Part shown: positions 1 to 9,393 of the stretch, piece after piece
Position numbering within the stretch: position 1 is the first letter of the stretch
Layout of the letters: every line of letters starts with the position of its first letter
NCBI RefSeq assembly: GCF_051251565.1
Contig: NZ_JBPOFB010000007.1
Coordinates: 124,001 to 188,000 of the forward strand
Length of the DNA stretch: 64,000 bases
Direction: 5' to 3'
DNA from: Marivita sp051251565
GTDB lineage: Bacteria > Pseudomonadota > Alphaproteobacteria > Rhodobacterales > Rhodobacteraceae
Program-made: the position numbers and the translations under genes
Notes under the pieces: model-generated
Databases searched by the model: none
Told to the model about the DNA's origin: nothing
Seen by the model: the letters and a program-made list of their open reading frames with translations, nothing else

Positions 1-1155
1 CAAATTGAGCCCCAACACCATGCTCAAAAGCGCAAAGGCCGGGACCATGGCGGGGTGCAGGTAGATTTGCAGCAACCTGCGTCCGTCATTGATGGTCGTG
101 CCCCAATCCGGGCTTTCCGGCGGCAGGCCAAGACCGAAGAACCCCAATGTCCCCAAAAGGATCGTCGTGTAGCCGATGCGCAGGCAGAAATCGACGATCA
201 GCGGTCCGCGCGCATTGGGCAGGATTTCCCACAACATGATGTACCACGGGCGTTCACCGCGCGTTTGGGCGGCGGCGACGTAATCGCGGGTTTTGATGTC
301 CATCGCCAGTCCGCGCACGATCCGGAACACGGTGGGCGAATTCACGAACACCACGGACACGAACACCACCAGAATGCCGCCTTGCAGGTTGAACAGGTCG
401 ATGGCATCGGGCAGCACGGTGATCGCTGTTCCCGGCTGAGATATGAGCGACAGGTAAAGCCATCCCATCACCCCCAGCACAGCAATCAGCATCGGTGTGC
501 GGACCTTGGGTTGGGTGCGGTAGCGCGAGTTAAGCAAAACCGCGACGAAGATGATCGGGAAGACAAACAGCACCATCGCCATGTAGTTGGGAATGCCTGT
601 ATCGACGATCTCGGGTGTGACGAGCAGGTAGAACAGCAAGATCACCGGGAAGGCGAGGATGAGGTTGGCCAGAAAGCTGAGCAATGTGTCCAGTTTGCCG
701 CCGTAATATCCAGCAGGCAGGCCCAGCGTGATGCCGACCATAAACGCGAACAGCGTCGCCAGGGGGGCGATTTGTACCACCACCCACGCGCCCTTGACCA
801 TGCGGCTGAACACGTCACGGGCAAGGTTATCGCCGCCGAACAGGTAATAGGCGTATTGGCCCTCGTCTGCGCCAACAATCGGCGTTCCGGGCGGCTTGTT
901 CTTCATGCTCGAAACTTGCGCCAGTGCATCATGGGTGACGATCATGTCAAACGCGCCGAAAATCCCGGTAAAGACCCAGAACATGACCAGCGCAAAGCCG
1001 ATCATGCCGATCGTGCTGTCAAACAGCTTGCCGTACAGGCCCAGTCTGCGTTTGTAGACGATGGACAGGGTGAAAAGGACAATAAGAGCGACCCAGACAG
1101 GCATAAACTGAATGAGGACGCGGGTGAGAATGTCAAACCAACCGAGCGGTTCCAT
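1..1155 (-). CDS. ABC transporter permease, DppC/OppC type (partial, 3' end outside window)
   Basis: Second inner-membrane permease of a peptide/nickel-type ABC importer. The frame is open from the ATG at 1155 to the window edge, 385 codons without a stop. Several hydrophobic segments are visible, and the segment around bases 180-290 contains the family EAA-like loop (AAAQTRGERPWYIMLWEILPN). The N-terminal part carries the extended periplasmic loop common in DppC-like proteins. It starts 17 bases after the stop of the DppB-like permease, so the two are co-translated. The ATPase genes that should complete the importer would lie beyond base 1. The substrate cannot be told from the sequence. Confidence 0.88.
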   Translation of the reverse strand, partial: MEPLGWFDILTRVLIQFMPVWVALIVLFTLSIVYKRRLGLYGKLFDSTIGMIGFALVMFWVFTGIFGAFDMIVTHDALAQVSSMKNKPPGTPIVGADEGQYAYYLFGGDNLARDVFSRMVKGAWVVVQIAPLATLFAFMVGITLGLPAGYYGGKLDTLLSFLANLILAFPVILLFYLLVTPEIVDTGIPNYMAMVLFVFPIIFVAVLLNSRYRTQPKVRTPMLIAVLGVMGWLYLSLISQPGTAITVLPDAIDLFNLQGGILVVFVSVVFVNSPTVFRIVRGLAMDIKTRDYVAAAQTRGERPWYIMLWEILPNARGPLIVDFCLRIGYTTILLGTLGFFGLGLPPESPDWGTTINDGRRLLQIYLHPAMVPAFALLSMVLGLNL

Positions 1156-1172
1156 GGTGCTGTTCCTTCCGC

Positions 1173-2228
1173 TCAGGACACGCTGATGCGTGGGTTAAGA
1201 TAGACATACCCGATATCGGATATGAGCTGCGTGATCAGAACGACGAAGACCGACACGACAGATACGCCGAGCAACAATTCGATGTCATTGTTCCCGGCGG
1301 CCTGTACCAGCGTCCAGCCGAAGCCTTTGTAGTTGAACAGGGTCTCGACAATCACCACGCCGTTCAGCAGCCACGGAAATTGCAGCATGATCACCGTAAA
1401 CGGCGCGATCAGCGCGTTGCGCAGGGCATGTTTGATGACGATGTTGGGAAAGCTGACCCCCTTGAGACGGGCGGTGCGGATGTATTGTGCTGTCATGACC
1501 TCGGCCATCGATGCGCGGGTCATGCGGGCGATATATCCCATGCCGTAAAGGGCGATGGTCATCACCGGCAGGGTGAAATTTTCAAACGTGGCGTTCTCCA
1601 TCGCGCTGGTGGCAGAGCCGTTGAACCAGCGCAGGCCGAACGCGGTGGATGCAAACACAGCGATGAAGACAACGCCGGACACGTATTCCGGCGTTGCAGT
1701 GCTGATGATCGACACGGTCGAGAGCGACCGGTCCGTGCGGCTGCCTTCGCGCATACCGGCAAGAACGCCAATGATCAGCGCGCCGGGCACCATGACCATC
1801 ATGACCCAGAACATCAGCTTGCCCGTCAGGCCAAGCCGCGTGGCGATGATTGCGCCGACATCATCCTGAAATACGCTGGATTGGCCCCAATCGCCTTGCA
1901 GCACGCCACAAAACCGGCGGTCTGTGTCGGTGGTGATACCGTCTTCCATGGTGCCGTTGCAGCGCGATCGCACGGTGCCATCGCGGCCTTCGATCACCCA
2001 GCCGGGGGCGGCACCAAGCCATTGGGCGTATTTCAACGGCAAAGGTTGAGCATAACCGCGGTCGCGCAGAAAGCTGTCGACCTGTTCGTCCGTCATCCGG
2101 ACATTGCCCTGGTTCTTGGCCAGCTTTTCAAGGTTTGGCGCAAGGTTGGTCAGCCAGAAAACGATGAATGTCAGGCACAGAGCCGTCAGCACCATCGTTC
2201 CGATGCGCCGAAGCAAAAACAAAGCCAT
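1173..2228 (-). CDS. ABC transporter permease, DppB/OppB type
   Basis: Inner-membrane permease, 351 residues, a normal length for the family. It begins with the typical N-terminal hydrophobic helix (ALFLLRRIGTMVLTALCL) followed by a long periplasmic loop. The EAA-type cytoplasmic loop is visible near residue 250 (YIRTARLKGVSFPNIVIKHA). It lies between the solute-binding protein gene and the DppC-like permease on the same strand, the standard order for these importers. The loop after the first helix is long (roughly residues 35-125) and contains a Cys pair, as in some binding-protein-dependent oligopeptide importers. Confidence 0.92.
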   Translation of the reverse strand: MALFLLRRIGTMVLTALCLTFIVFWLTNLAPNLEKLAKNQGNVRMTDEQVDSFLRDRGYAQPLPLKYAQWLGAAPGWVIEGRDGTVRSRCNGTMEDGITTDTDRRFCGVLQGDWGQSSVFQDDVGAIIATRLGLTGKLMFWVMMVMVPGALIIGVLAGMREGSRTDRSLSTVSIISTATPEYVSGVVFIAVFASTAFGLRWFNGSATSAMENATFENFTLPVMTIALYGMGYIARMTRASMAEVMTAQYIRTARLKGVSFPNIVIKHALRNALIAPFTVIMLQFPWLLNGVVIVETLFNYKGFGWTLVQAAGNNDIELLLGVSVVSVFVVLITQLISDIGYVYLNPRISVS

Positions 2229-2292
2229 GTCGGGTGGGTCTCCCTCGTCATGTCCGCACGGCAGCGCGCAGAGCGTGGAGTCTCAGGTGGCG

Positions 2293-2321
2293 TCTGCCCC
2301 CCTGATCGTCAGAGGGGCAGA
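2293..2321 (-). other. Intra-operon hairpin between solute-binding protein and permease genes
   Basis: A 13-base stem with one mismatch and a three-base loop lies just downstream of the binding-protein stop codon and upstream of the permease start. No T-run follows. Such hairpins often protect the binding-protein mRNA or partly terminate transcription, so that binding protein exceeds permease. That role is inferred. Confidence 0.5.
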
Positions 2322-2335
2322 GCCGGAGTTATGGA

Positions 2336-4003
2336 TCAGGCCGCGAAGCCGAGCTTGTAAAGGCGGAACTCGTGGGATGGGTGCTTTTCTGCGTTCACCA
2401 CGGTGCCGTCGTGGTGGTTGTAAAGCGCCCGCCAATAAGGCTGGATGATCACCCCATCGTCGCGCAGGGTTTGCTGTACCTTGGACATCACCTCGCGCCG
2501 GGTATCGGCGTCTGCGATGGACAGGGCGTCTGCCATCAGCGCGTCAAACTCGGGGTTGGCATAGGCGCTTTCGTTCCATGCTTCGCCGGTCCGGTAGGCC
2601 AGCGACAGGACCTGCACCTCGAGCGGGCGGTGGTTCCAGCTGGTGGCGCTGAACGGGAATTTCGTCCAATCGTTCCAGAAGGTCGATCCCGGCAGCACGG
2701 TGTGTTTGATGTTCACACCCGCATCCGCGATCTGCGCCGCGATTGACGCGCCGGTGTTGCGCTCCCAATCATCGTCCAGGGTGATCAGCTCGTGTTCGAA
2801 ATCGGCAAACTCGGTCGTATCGAGCATTGCTTTGCCCGCTGCCGGATCGAATTCGGGTGCGCCGATATCGGCATAAGCGGGGTGGATTGGGCAGACATGA
2901 TGGTTCTCGGCGACTTGACCCCGACCGTTATAGCCCAGCTCAAGGCAGACCTGGTTGTCCACCATCATGGTCAGCGCCTTGCGCACGTTGCGGTCGGCAT
3001 AGGGAACACGACCGTCAACATCGGTCTGCTGGTTGAAACGGTGTACCAGCGTGGCGGCGGTAACGGTTTCAGTCTTGGCCCACCCGATGGCATCAAGGAT
3101 GTCGATGAAGTCACCCACGGATTCATAGAGCATGTTCACTTCGCCCGATTCTGCCGCTGACAGCCAAGATGCGGGGTCGGTGCCGTAGTCGATGAATTCG
3201 ATCTGGTCGAGATACGGGCCACCCCAGGCTTCGGTGCCCCACCATGTGTGGTCGGTGGCGCGTGCGATCACAGCCTTGACGCCGACTTCGATGGAGACGG
3301 GACGGAACGGACCTGTTCCGATGCCATGTGCATAGACATCGCCGCCGTCATAGCTTTCGTGCACAATTGCGGACGGGTAGTCCGACATATTGGCCACAAT
3401 CGCAATATCGGGCGCGGACAGGTTCAGACGCACGGTAAGATCATCGACAACCTCAATTGCACCGTCGCGGGCCTGACTGGTGTCTGCGTCGATCAAGCCG
3501 CCCATGCGCGCGGACATGGAATTGCCTTCCATCGCGGCATCACACCATCCAGCGATGTTGCGGGCCACGTCTTGGGCGGTGAACGCATCGCCATTGTTCC
3601 ACGTCACACCGGGGCGCACATTGAGCGTGTAGGTCTTGGCGTCGTCGCTGACCTCCCAGCTTTCAAGAAGCATGCCGCGGAATGTCCCATCGCGCTGGTA
3701 TTCAACCAGATATTCAAGGAACCCACGCGACTGGTTGCCCAGTTCGGACCAGTCATAGGCGCGTGGATCTTTCATCGCTTTGACAAGCGTCTGAATGCGC
3801 AGCGTGCCGCCTTGTTGGATGTTGGCGGTTTGCGCGAGCGCGGGTTGGGACAAGCCAATTATCCCATAAGCCGCCGCCGCAGTGACACCCAATCCGGTGG
3901 CCCGCGTCAGGAATTCGCGGCGGTCCATTTTGCCTGCCTTGAATTCTTCGGCATAAAGCGCGGCTGCCGGATGAAGGGTCTTGGGCTGTGTGGTTTGCGT
4001 CAT
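2336..4003 (-). CDS. ABC transporter solute-binding protein, family 5 (Tat-exported)
   Basis: Periplasmic peptide/nickel-type binding protein, 555 residues. The start at 4003 is chosen because GGGAG lies 6 bases upstream; the frame extends further upstream but without a ribosome site. The N-terminus has a twin-arginine signal (DRREFLTRATGLGVTAAAA, about residues 24-42) ending near an Ala-Gln cleavage site. The body shows family 5 features such as YTLNVRPGVTWNNGDAFTAQDV near residue 130. It heads the operon with two permeases. Specificity is unknown; Tat export hints at folding or cofactor binding before export. Confidence 0.9.
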   Translation of the reverse strand: MTQTTQPKTLHPAAALYAEEFKAGKMDRREFLTRATGLGVTAAAAYGIIGLSQPALAQTANIQQGGTLRIQTLVKAMKDPRAYDWSELGNQSRGFLEYLVEYQRDGTFRGMLLESWEVSDDAKTYTLNVRPGVTWNNGDAFTAQDVARNIAGWCDAAMEGNSMSARMGGLIDADTSQARDGAIEVVDDLTVRLNLSAPDIAIVANMSDYPSAIVHESYDGGDVYAHGIGTGPFRPVSIEVGVKAVIARATDHTWWGTEAWGGPYLDQIEFIDYGTDPASWLSAAESGEVNMLYESVGDFIDILDAIGWAKTETVTAATLVHRFNQQTDVDGRVPYADRNVRKALTMMVDNQVCLELGYNGRGQVAENHHVCPIHPAYADIGAPEFDPAAGKAMLDTTEFADFEHELITLDDDWERNTGASIAAQIADAGVNIKHTVLPGSTFWNDWTKFPFSATSWNHRPLEVQVLSLAYRTGEAWNESAYANPEFDALMADALSIADADTRREVMSKVQQTLRDDGVIIQPYWRALYNHHDGTVVNAEKHPSHEFRLYKLGFAA

Positions 4004-4204
4004 CTGTATCTCCCTGTGACACGTTTGTTTTTTGTGCCGATTTTTTGTGCAGCTGGATGGCACTTTGTTGTGTAATCGATATAGCGCCTGATCCCAACGC
4101 ACTCGTCAATCGTCAGAGTAGACCATTTGAGGTTCGTTTGCGACACCAACTGTGACCCGGTGCGACATCTTTTGCAGTTGGCTCTGCGGTTTAGATTGCG
4201 ACGC

Positions 4205-5101
4205 TTAGAGTTCCCTTGCGTCAATCTGCTGCCATGATTTCATCCGTGCACGGAACCAAGTGCGTTGCCGTTTGGCAAACTGTCGTGTGAGGATTGTCGA
4301 TTTCTCTCGCGCTTGGTCAAGCGTCATAGTCCCGTCAATGACGGCCATAAGCTCTGCCGCGCCGATGGCCTTGGCAGAGGGCAGGTCAGCGGACCATGTC
4401 GGATGATTGGCGCGGGCCTCGTCCAGCGCCCCTGTTTCGAGCATCCGGGCAAACCGTGCACCGATCCGGGGCGTCAGCCAGTCCTTGTCTGCCGTGATCA
4501 CTAGCGCAGTGGCGTCCGACACCGCGAGCCGGGGTGGCGCGGTGTCGTCCTGCCACGCGGCGAGCCCGGTGCCAGTTGTCGTCAACACCTCCCACGCGCG
4601 CTGAACCCGCATCGGGTTGGCAAGGTCAATGCGGGCGCGGGTCGCATCGTCCAGTTCTTCTGCCAGTACGGCGTGGCCTTCGTCATTGATCCTTTGCATG
4701 GCGGTGTCGCGGATATGGTCGGGCGTGGCCGGGATCTGTGCCAAGCCTTCGGTAAGCGCGGTAAAGTAAAGTCCGGTGCCGCCAATGATGATGGGGCGCG
4801 GGCCTTCTGACAGGAACGGTTCCAGATCGCGCAACCAATCCCCCACCGAATAGGGCAGATCACCCGGCACATGCCCATAAAGCGCATGAGGCGCGCGCGC
4901 TTCATCCTCAACCGTGGGGCGGGCGGTCAGCACGCGCCAATCGGAATAGACCTGAATGGCGTCTGCATTAATGACAACCCCGCCCTGTGTTTCGGCAATG
5001 CGCAGCGCAAGTTCGGACTTTCCACTTGCCGTGGGCCCGGCAATCAGAACCGGTTTGCGCGGATCATGAGCCCTAATATCGTCCAAAACGCCGTTTGCCA
5101 C
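4205..5101 (-). CDS. miaA: tRNA dimethylallyltransferase
   Basis: Adds a dimethylallyl group to A37 of tRNAs reading UNN codons. The protein is 298 residues. I chose the GTG at 5101 because AAAGGA lies 9 bases upstream and the P-loop GPTASGKSEL follows at about residue 21; a much longer open frame upstream runs into the opposite-strand pyrH gene and is not protein-like for this family. Conserved features include IQVYSDWRVLTARPT, the GGTGLYF substrate loop and the C-terminal RQFAKRQRTWFR. It is divergent from pyrH. Confidence 0.93.
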   Translation of the reverse strand: MANGVLDDIRAHDPRKPVLIAGPTASGKSELALRIAETQGGVVINADAIQVYSDWRVLTARPTVEDEARAPHALYGHVPGDLPYSVGDWLRDLEPFLSEGPRPIIIGGTGLYFTALTEGLAQIPATPDHIRDTAMQRINDEGHAVLAEELDDATRARIDLANPMRVQRAWEVLTTTGTGLAAWQDDTAPPRLAVSDATALVITADKDWLTPRIGARFARMLETGALDEARANHPTWSADLPSAKAIGAAELMAVIDGTMTLDQAREKSTILTRQFAKRQRTWFRARMKSWQQIDAREL

Positions 5102-5230
5102 GCCTGTTGATCCTTTGAACCATGCCTGTCTTGCGGCGTGTTGGTATTGGGCGCGACTTCGCCTTGCCCCTGTGCCGGTTTTCCGACAGTTTATGCGCAA
5201 CTTTAGACTCTCGTTTGAACGGAGCGCAAT

Positions 5231-5980
5231 ATGGCGGACAGCATCACCCATCATCCGAAATACAAACGTGTCATGCTCAAGATTTCGGGCGAGGCACTCA
5301 TGGGCGATCAAGGGTTCGGACTGCACCCGCCGACCGTCCAGCGCATCGCGCATGAGGTCAAATCGGTCCATGATCTGGGCGTCGAGATTTGCATGGTGAT
5401 CGGCGGCGGCAATGTGTTCCGCGGCCTTCAAGGCAGCGCTCAGGGTATGGAGCGTACAACGGCCGATTACATGGGCATGCTGGCCACGGTGATGAACGCG
5501 CTGGCGATGCAATCGGCCTTGGAAGAGCTGAAAGTGTTCACGCGCGTGATTTCGGCCATTCGCATGGATGAAGTGGCCGAGCCGTATATCCGTCGCCGCG
5601 CTGTGCGCCATCTTGAGAAAAAGCGCGTTTGCGTGTTCGCCGGAGGCACAGGCAACCCGTATTTCACCACCGACACGGCGGCTGCGCTGCGTGCCAACGA
5701 AATGAATTGCGAAGCGATCTTCATGGGCAAAAACGGCGTAGATGGCATCTACGACAAAGACCCGCGCGCTCATGCGGATGCAAAACGTTACGATGCAGTG
5801 ACCTATGACGAGGTTCTGCAAAAGAACCTGAAGGTCATGGACGCCTCAGCCATTGCCTTGGCGCGCGACAACAACCTGCCGATCATTGTCTTTCCGCTGG
5901 ACGAACCGGGCGGCTTTCGTGGCATCCTTGCCGGAAAAGGCACCTACACCAAGGTCCATGGCGGCGCGCCTACGGCCTGA
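5231..5980 (+). CDS. pyrH: Uridylate kinase
   Basis: Phosphorylates UMP to UDP in the cytoplasm; amino-acid-kinase fold. 249 residues, near the usual 240. Recognisable stretches are KRVMLKISGEALMG at residues 12-25, VIGGGNVFRG near 57, the TADYMGMLATVMNALA block, and FAGGTGNPYFTTDTAAALRA. A GGAG site precedes the ATG. It is followed after 133 bases by frr, the common pyrH-frr order in bacteria. Confidence 0.97.
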   Translation: MADSITHHPKYKRVMLKISGEALMGDQGFGLHPPTVQRIAHEVKSVHDLGVEICMVIGGGNVFRGLQGSAQGMERTTADYMGMLATVMNALAMQSALEELKVFTRVISAIRMDEVAEPYIRRRAVRHLEKKRVCVFAGGTGNPYFTTDTAAALRANEMNCEAIFMGKNGVDGIYDKDPRAHADAKRYDAVTYDEVLQKNLKVMDASAIALARDNNLPIIVFPLDEPGGFRGILAGKGTYTKVHGGAPTA

Positions 5981-6113
5981 TCGGGCAGGGCGGCCCGACC
6001 AATCGGTCACAGATCACAGATCTTGGGCGATCTTGCGGTGCAAGGCGCTATACTTTCGCGCGTGTGTCGCTTAGAACCGCCATCAAAGCAGAAAAACCGC
6101 TCTTGAGGGCTAC

Positions 6114-6677
6114 ATGGCAGACGACTTTATACTTGATACCGACGATCTTACGCGCCGCATGGATGGGGCAATGGCAAACCTGCGTACGGAATTCGCGTCC
6201 CTGCGCACCGGCCGTGCCAGCGCTTCGATGCTGGAGCCCATCATGGTAGATGCCTATGGCAGCAGTACCCCGATCAACCAGGTCGGGACTGTCAACGTCC
6301 CCGAGCCGCGGATGGTCACGATCAACGTCTGGGACAAGGGTTTGGTCGGCAAGGTCGAAAAGGCGATCCGCGAAAGCGGTCTTGGCATCAACCCGCAGCT
6401 GAATGGCACCATTATCATGCTGCCAATCCCCGAATTGAACGAAGAGCGTCGCCGCGAATTGGGCAAGGTTGCTGGCAATTACGCAGAACATGCGCGCGTG
6501 TCGGTCCGCAACATCCGGCGTGATGGCATGGATCAGATCAAAAAGGCCAAGGCAGACGGCCTGTCCGAAGATGACCAGAAATTCTGGGAAACCGAAGTTC
6601 AGGAATTGACCGACGGCTACATCAAGAAAGTCGACGCTGCTTTGGAGACAAAGCAGGAAGAGATCATGCAGGTCTGA
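6114..6677 (+). CDS. frr: Ribosome recycling factor
   Basis: Splits post-termination ribosomes with EF-G. 187 residues, typical length. The two-domain family is clear from LRTGRASASMLEP near residue 30, the INVWDKGLVGKVEKAI block and VRNIRRDGMDQIKK near 130. GAGGG precedes the ATG. It is first in a plus-strand run with uppS, cdsA, dxr and rseP. Confidence 0.97.
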   Translation: MADDFILDTDDLTRRMDGAMANLRTEFASLRTGRASASMLEPIMVDAYGSSTPINQVGTVNVPEPRMVTINVWDKGLVGKVEKAIRESGLGINPQLNGTIIMLPIPELNEERRRELGKVAGNYAEHARVSVRNIRRDGMDQIKKAKADGLSEDDQKFWETEVQELTDGYIKKVDAALETKQEEIMQV

Positions 6678-6704
6678 GGACCAACCCGGAAGGACGCGGT
6701 CACA

Positions 6705-7436
6705 ATGGCACAGCCTCAGCCCAAAGCAAAAGACGACGGACCCCGCCACGTGGCCATCATCATGGATGGCAATGGTCGATGGGCGACGCAACGGGGGCGT
6801 CCCCGTCTGTTCGGCCATCAGGCAGGTGCCCGCCGGGTGCGCGAAATCGTCGAAGCTTGCCCGGACCTGGGTGTTGATTACCTGACAGTGTTCGCCTTTT
6901 CGACCGAGAATTGGAAACGCACCCAGTCCGAAGTGGCCGGATTGATGAACCTGTTTCGTCGGTACATCACGCGGGAAGCCAAGTCTTTGAAGGCCAACGA
7001 TGTCTGTGTCCGCTTTATTGGGGACCGGGTGCGTCTGGATCAAAAGCTGGTGTCCATGATGGATGAGCTGGAAGCGCTGACTGCCAATTGCAAGACGGTG
7101 AACCTTACCATTGCGATCAACTACGGAGGCCGCGACGAGGTAGCCCGTGCCACCAAGCGGCTCGCCCGCGATGTGGCAGATGGCAAGCTAGATCCTGATG
7201 CAGTGGATGAAGAAACGCTGCCAAAGTATCTGGATACATGCGTTTTACCTGATCCTGACCTTGTGATCCGCACCAGTGGAGAGGCCCGGATTTCGAACTT
7301 TCTGCTGTGGCAATCGGCCTATGCAGAATATGAATTTATCGACACGCTTTGGCCTGATTTCACAGCAGAAGAATTCAGCACCCTTGTCGAAGGCTTTGGA
7401 ACCCGTGATCGCCGGTTCGGAGCCGTGTCTGCATGA
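6705..7436 (+). CDS. uppS: Undecaprenyl diphosphate synthase (cis-prenyltransferase)
   Basis: Condenses isopentenyl units to the C55 lipid carrier for cell wall and O-antigen. 243 residues. The catalytic motif IIMDGNGRWA places the essential Asp at residue 21, and the C-terminal LVIRTSGEARISNFLLWQ block completes the IPP site. It overlaps cdsA by four bases (ATGA), so translation is coupled. Confidence 0.97.
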   Translation: MAQPQPKAKDDGPRHVAIIMDGNGRWATQRGRPRLFGHQAGARRVREIVEACPDLGVDYLTVFAFSTENWKRTQSEVAGLMNLFRRYITREAKSLKANDVCVRFIGDRVRLDQKLVSMMDELEALTANCKTVNLTIAINYGGRDEVARATKRLARDVADGKLDPDAVDEETLPKYLDTCVLPDPDLVIRTSGEARISNFLLWQSAYAEYEFIDTLWPDFTAEEFSTLVEGFGTRDRRFGAVSA

Positions 7437-8221
7437 CGTCTGGTAAGTGGGACGACCTTGCCCCGCGGCTGTTTTCGGCCGTGGCCATGGTCGGCATTGG
7501 TGCGCTCGGCGTTTGGCTAGGAGGGCTGTGGTTCCATGCTTTGATCGCCATCGTGGTTGGACTGATGGTGTGGGAACTGGTGAAAATGCTGGACACCGCG
7601 CGCAGCAAATCCGCGCTGGTGCTCGGTGTTGTGGCTGGTCTTGTGTCGATGGTTGCGGTCGAAATCCCCGCTGCTTTTGCGCTGCCATTGTTGTTGATGC
7701 CGTCGATGTTGGGCTTGTCCCGGATGGAGCAGGGCGGCGTGACCTACGCGGTCTTCACAGCCCTGATCTTGCTTGCTGGCTACGGCCTCATGACCTTGCG
7801 GGACGATTTTGGCCTGACTTGGATGATCTGGCTTTTGCTGGTGGTGGTCGTCACGGATATCGCGGGATACTTTGCCGGGCGCTTGATCGGCGGGCCGAAA
7901 CTCTGGCCGCGCGTCAGCCCCAAGAAAACATGGTCGGGAACGGTTGCAGGATGGGCTGGGTCCGCGGTGGTTGCGGTGTTTTTTGCAAGCGGAACCAATG
8001 CTGGGATCGGATTGATCGGGGTCAGCATTGCTGTCAGCATGGCCAGCCAGATCGGCGATATCGCCGAGAGCGCGATCAAACGGCGTGCTGGGGTCAAGGA
8101 CAGCTCGCGGCTCATTCCGGGGCATGGTGGTTTGTTGGACCGCTTTGATGGTATGCTCGGGGCTGCGCTGTTCATCGTGATCGCTGGGCAGCTTGTCGGA
8201 TTTCCACCGGGGACCCCATGA
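7433..8221 (+). CDS. cdsA: Phosphatidate cytidylyltransferase (CDP-diacylglycerol synthase)
   Basis: Makes CDP-diacylglycerol, the branch point of phospholipid synthesis, in the inner membrane. 262 residues with several transmembrane segments. The CTP-transferase signature is near the C-terminus: KRRAGVKDSSRLIPGHGG followed by LDRFDG. It overlaps uppS upstream and dxr downstream by four bases each. Confidence 0.96.
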   Translation: MTSGKWDDLAPRLFSAVAMVGIGALGVWLGGLWFHALIAIVVGLMVWELVKMLDTARSKSALVLGVVAGLVSMVAVEIPAAFALPLLLMPSMLGLSRMEQGGVTYAVFTALILLAGYGLMTLRDDFGLTWMIWLLLVVVVTDIAGYFAGRLIGGPKLWPRVSPKKTWSGTVAGWAGSAVVAVFFASGTNAGIGLIGVSIAVSMASQIGDIAESAIKRRAGVKDSSRLIPGHGGLLDRFDGMLGAALFIVIAGQLVGFPPGTP

Positions 8222-9390
8222 GGCGCATCACGATTTTCGGGGCCACAGGCTCTATCGGTCAAAACACGCTGGATCTGATCGCACGGGACAGTGAAGCCTA
8301 TCAGGTTGTGGCCCTTACGGGTGATCAGAACATCGCACAGCTGGCGCGCGATGCGATTCAGCACCGGGCCGAGATTGCGATCACGGCCGATGTCCATCGG
8401 CTGGATGACCTGCGTACAGCCTTGTCCGGCACTGGAATCAAAGCCGCAGCGGGGCCGCATGCCTTGGTTGAGGCAGCAAGCCGTCCTGCGGATTGGGTGA
8501 TGTCGTCAATTGTGGGGTCTGCGGGGCTGACCCCCGGATTGCGCGCGCTTGAACAGGGGGCACGCCTTGCGCTGGCCAACAAGGAAAGCATGGTCTGTGC
8601 GGGGCCGTTGATGCTAAGCACAGCGAAGGCGCATGGCGCACAAATCCTGCCCGTAGACAGCGAACATTCAGCAGTGTTTCAGGCGTTGATCGGTGAAGAC
8701 ATCAGCGCGGTGGAGCGGGTCATCATCACCGCGTCGGGTGGCGCGTTCCGCGACTGGCCGTTGGAAGATTTGGCAAACGCCACGCCAGAGCAGGCGGCGC
8801 AACACCCCAATTGGGACATGGGGCAACGGATCACGATCGACAGCGCGACAATGTTTAACAAGGCACTGGAACTTATTGAGACCAAAGAGTTCTTCGAGAT
8901 TCATCCATCAAAGATCGAAGCTGTCGTTCACCCGGAATCCATGATTCACGCGCTTGTCGGGTTCAACGACGGGGCGCTTATGGCCCATGTCGGGCCGCCT
9001 GATATGCGCCATGCCATCGGTTTTGCACTGCACTATCCGCATCGCAAACCGCTGCCCGTGGAACGGCTCGATCTTGTGGCATTGGGGCAACTGACCTTTC
9101 GCGCTGCCGACGAAACCCGTTGGCCGGCGCTGCGCCTTGCGCGCGAGGTCATGGCGCAGGGCGGTTTGAGCGGCGCGGTGTTCAATGCAGCCAAGGAGCG
9201 CGCACTTGACGGGTTCATCGCAAAACGCATCGGATTCCAACAGATTGCGGTGGTTGTCGAAGAGGTTCTGTCCAGAGTTTTGGCCCAACCGGGTCACATT
9301 GATGCCGACATTACACTTGATAACGTGATGAACGCAGACCATCTCGCACGGGTACGGGCAGATGAAATCATAAACGAAATAGAGGGTTGA
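8218..9390 (+). CDS. dxr: 1-deoxy-D-xylulose 5-phosphate reductoisomerase
   Basis: Converts DXP to MEP in the non-mevalonate isoprenoid pathway, which feeds uppS two genes upstream. 390 residues. The NADPH-binding loop is IFGATGSIGQNTLDL at residues 6-20, and the metal and substrate residues lie in LPVDSEHSAVFQ and TASGGAFRDW. The second Ser/Asn-rich loop MGQRITIDSATMFNKALE is also present. Start codon overlaps cdsA. Confidence 0.97.
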   Translation: MRRITIFGATGSIGQNTLDLIARDSEAYQVVALTGDQNIAQLARDAIQHRAEIAITADVHRLDDLRTALSGTGIKAAAGPHALVEAASRPADWVMSSIVGSAGLTPGLRALEQGARLALANKESMVCAGPLMLSTAKAHGAQILPVDSEHSAVFQALIGEDISAVERVIITASGGAFRDWPLEDLANATPEQAAQHPNWDMGQRITIDSATMFNKALELIETKEFFEIHPSKIEAVVHPESMIHALVGFNDGALMAHVGPPDMRHAIGFALHYPHRKPLPVERLDLVALGQLTFRAADETRWPALRLAREVMAQGGLSGAVFNAAKERALDGFIAKRIGFQQIAVVVEEVLSRVLAQPGHIDADITLDNVMNADHLARVRADEIINEIEG

Positions 9391-9393
9391 ATT

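Noticed and set aside
55..1203. Long plus-strand open frame antisense to the DppC-like permease
   Set aside because: Gln/His/Asp-rich translation with no family resemblance; it lies over a well-supported minus-strand gene and is a by-product of high G+C content. The same holds for long antisense frames over the Atm1-type, RND, der, xoxF and LutA-like genes.
5102..5821. Upstream extension of miaA into pyrH
   Set aside because: The frame is open, but miaA has a good GTG start and ribosome site at 5101, and the extension would run over pyrH on the other strand.
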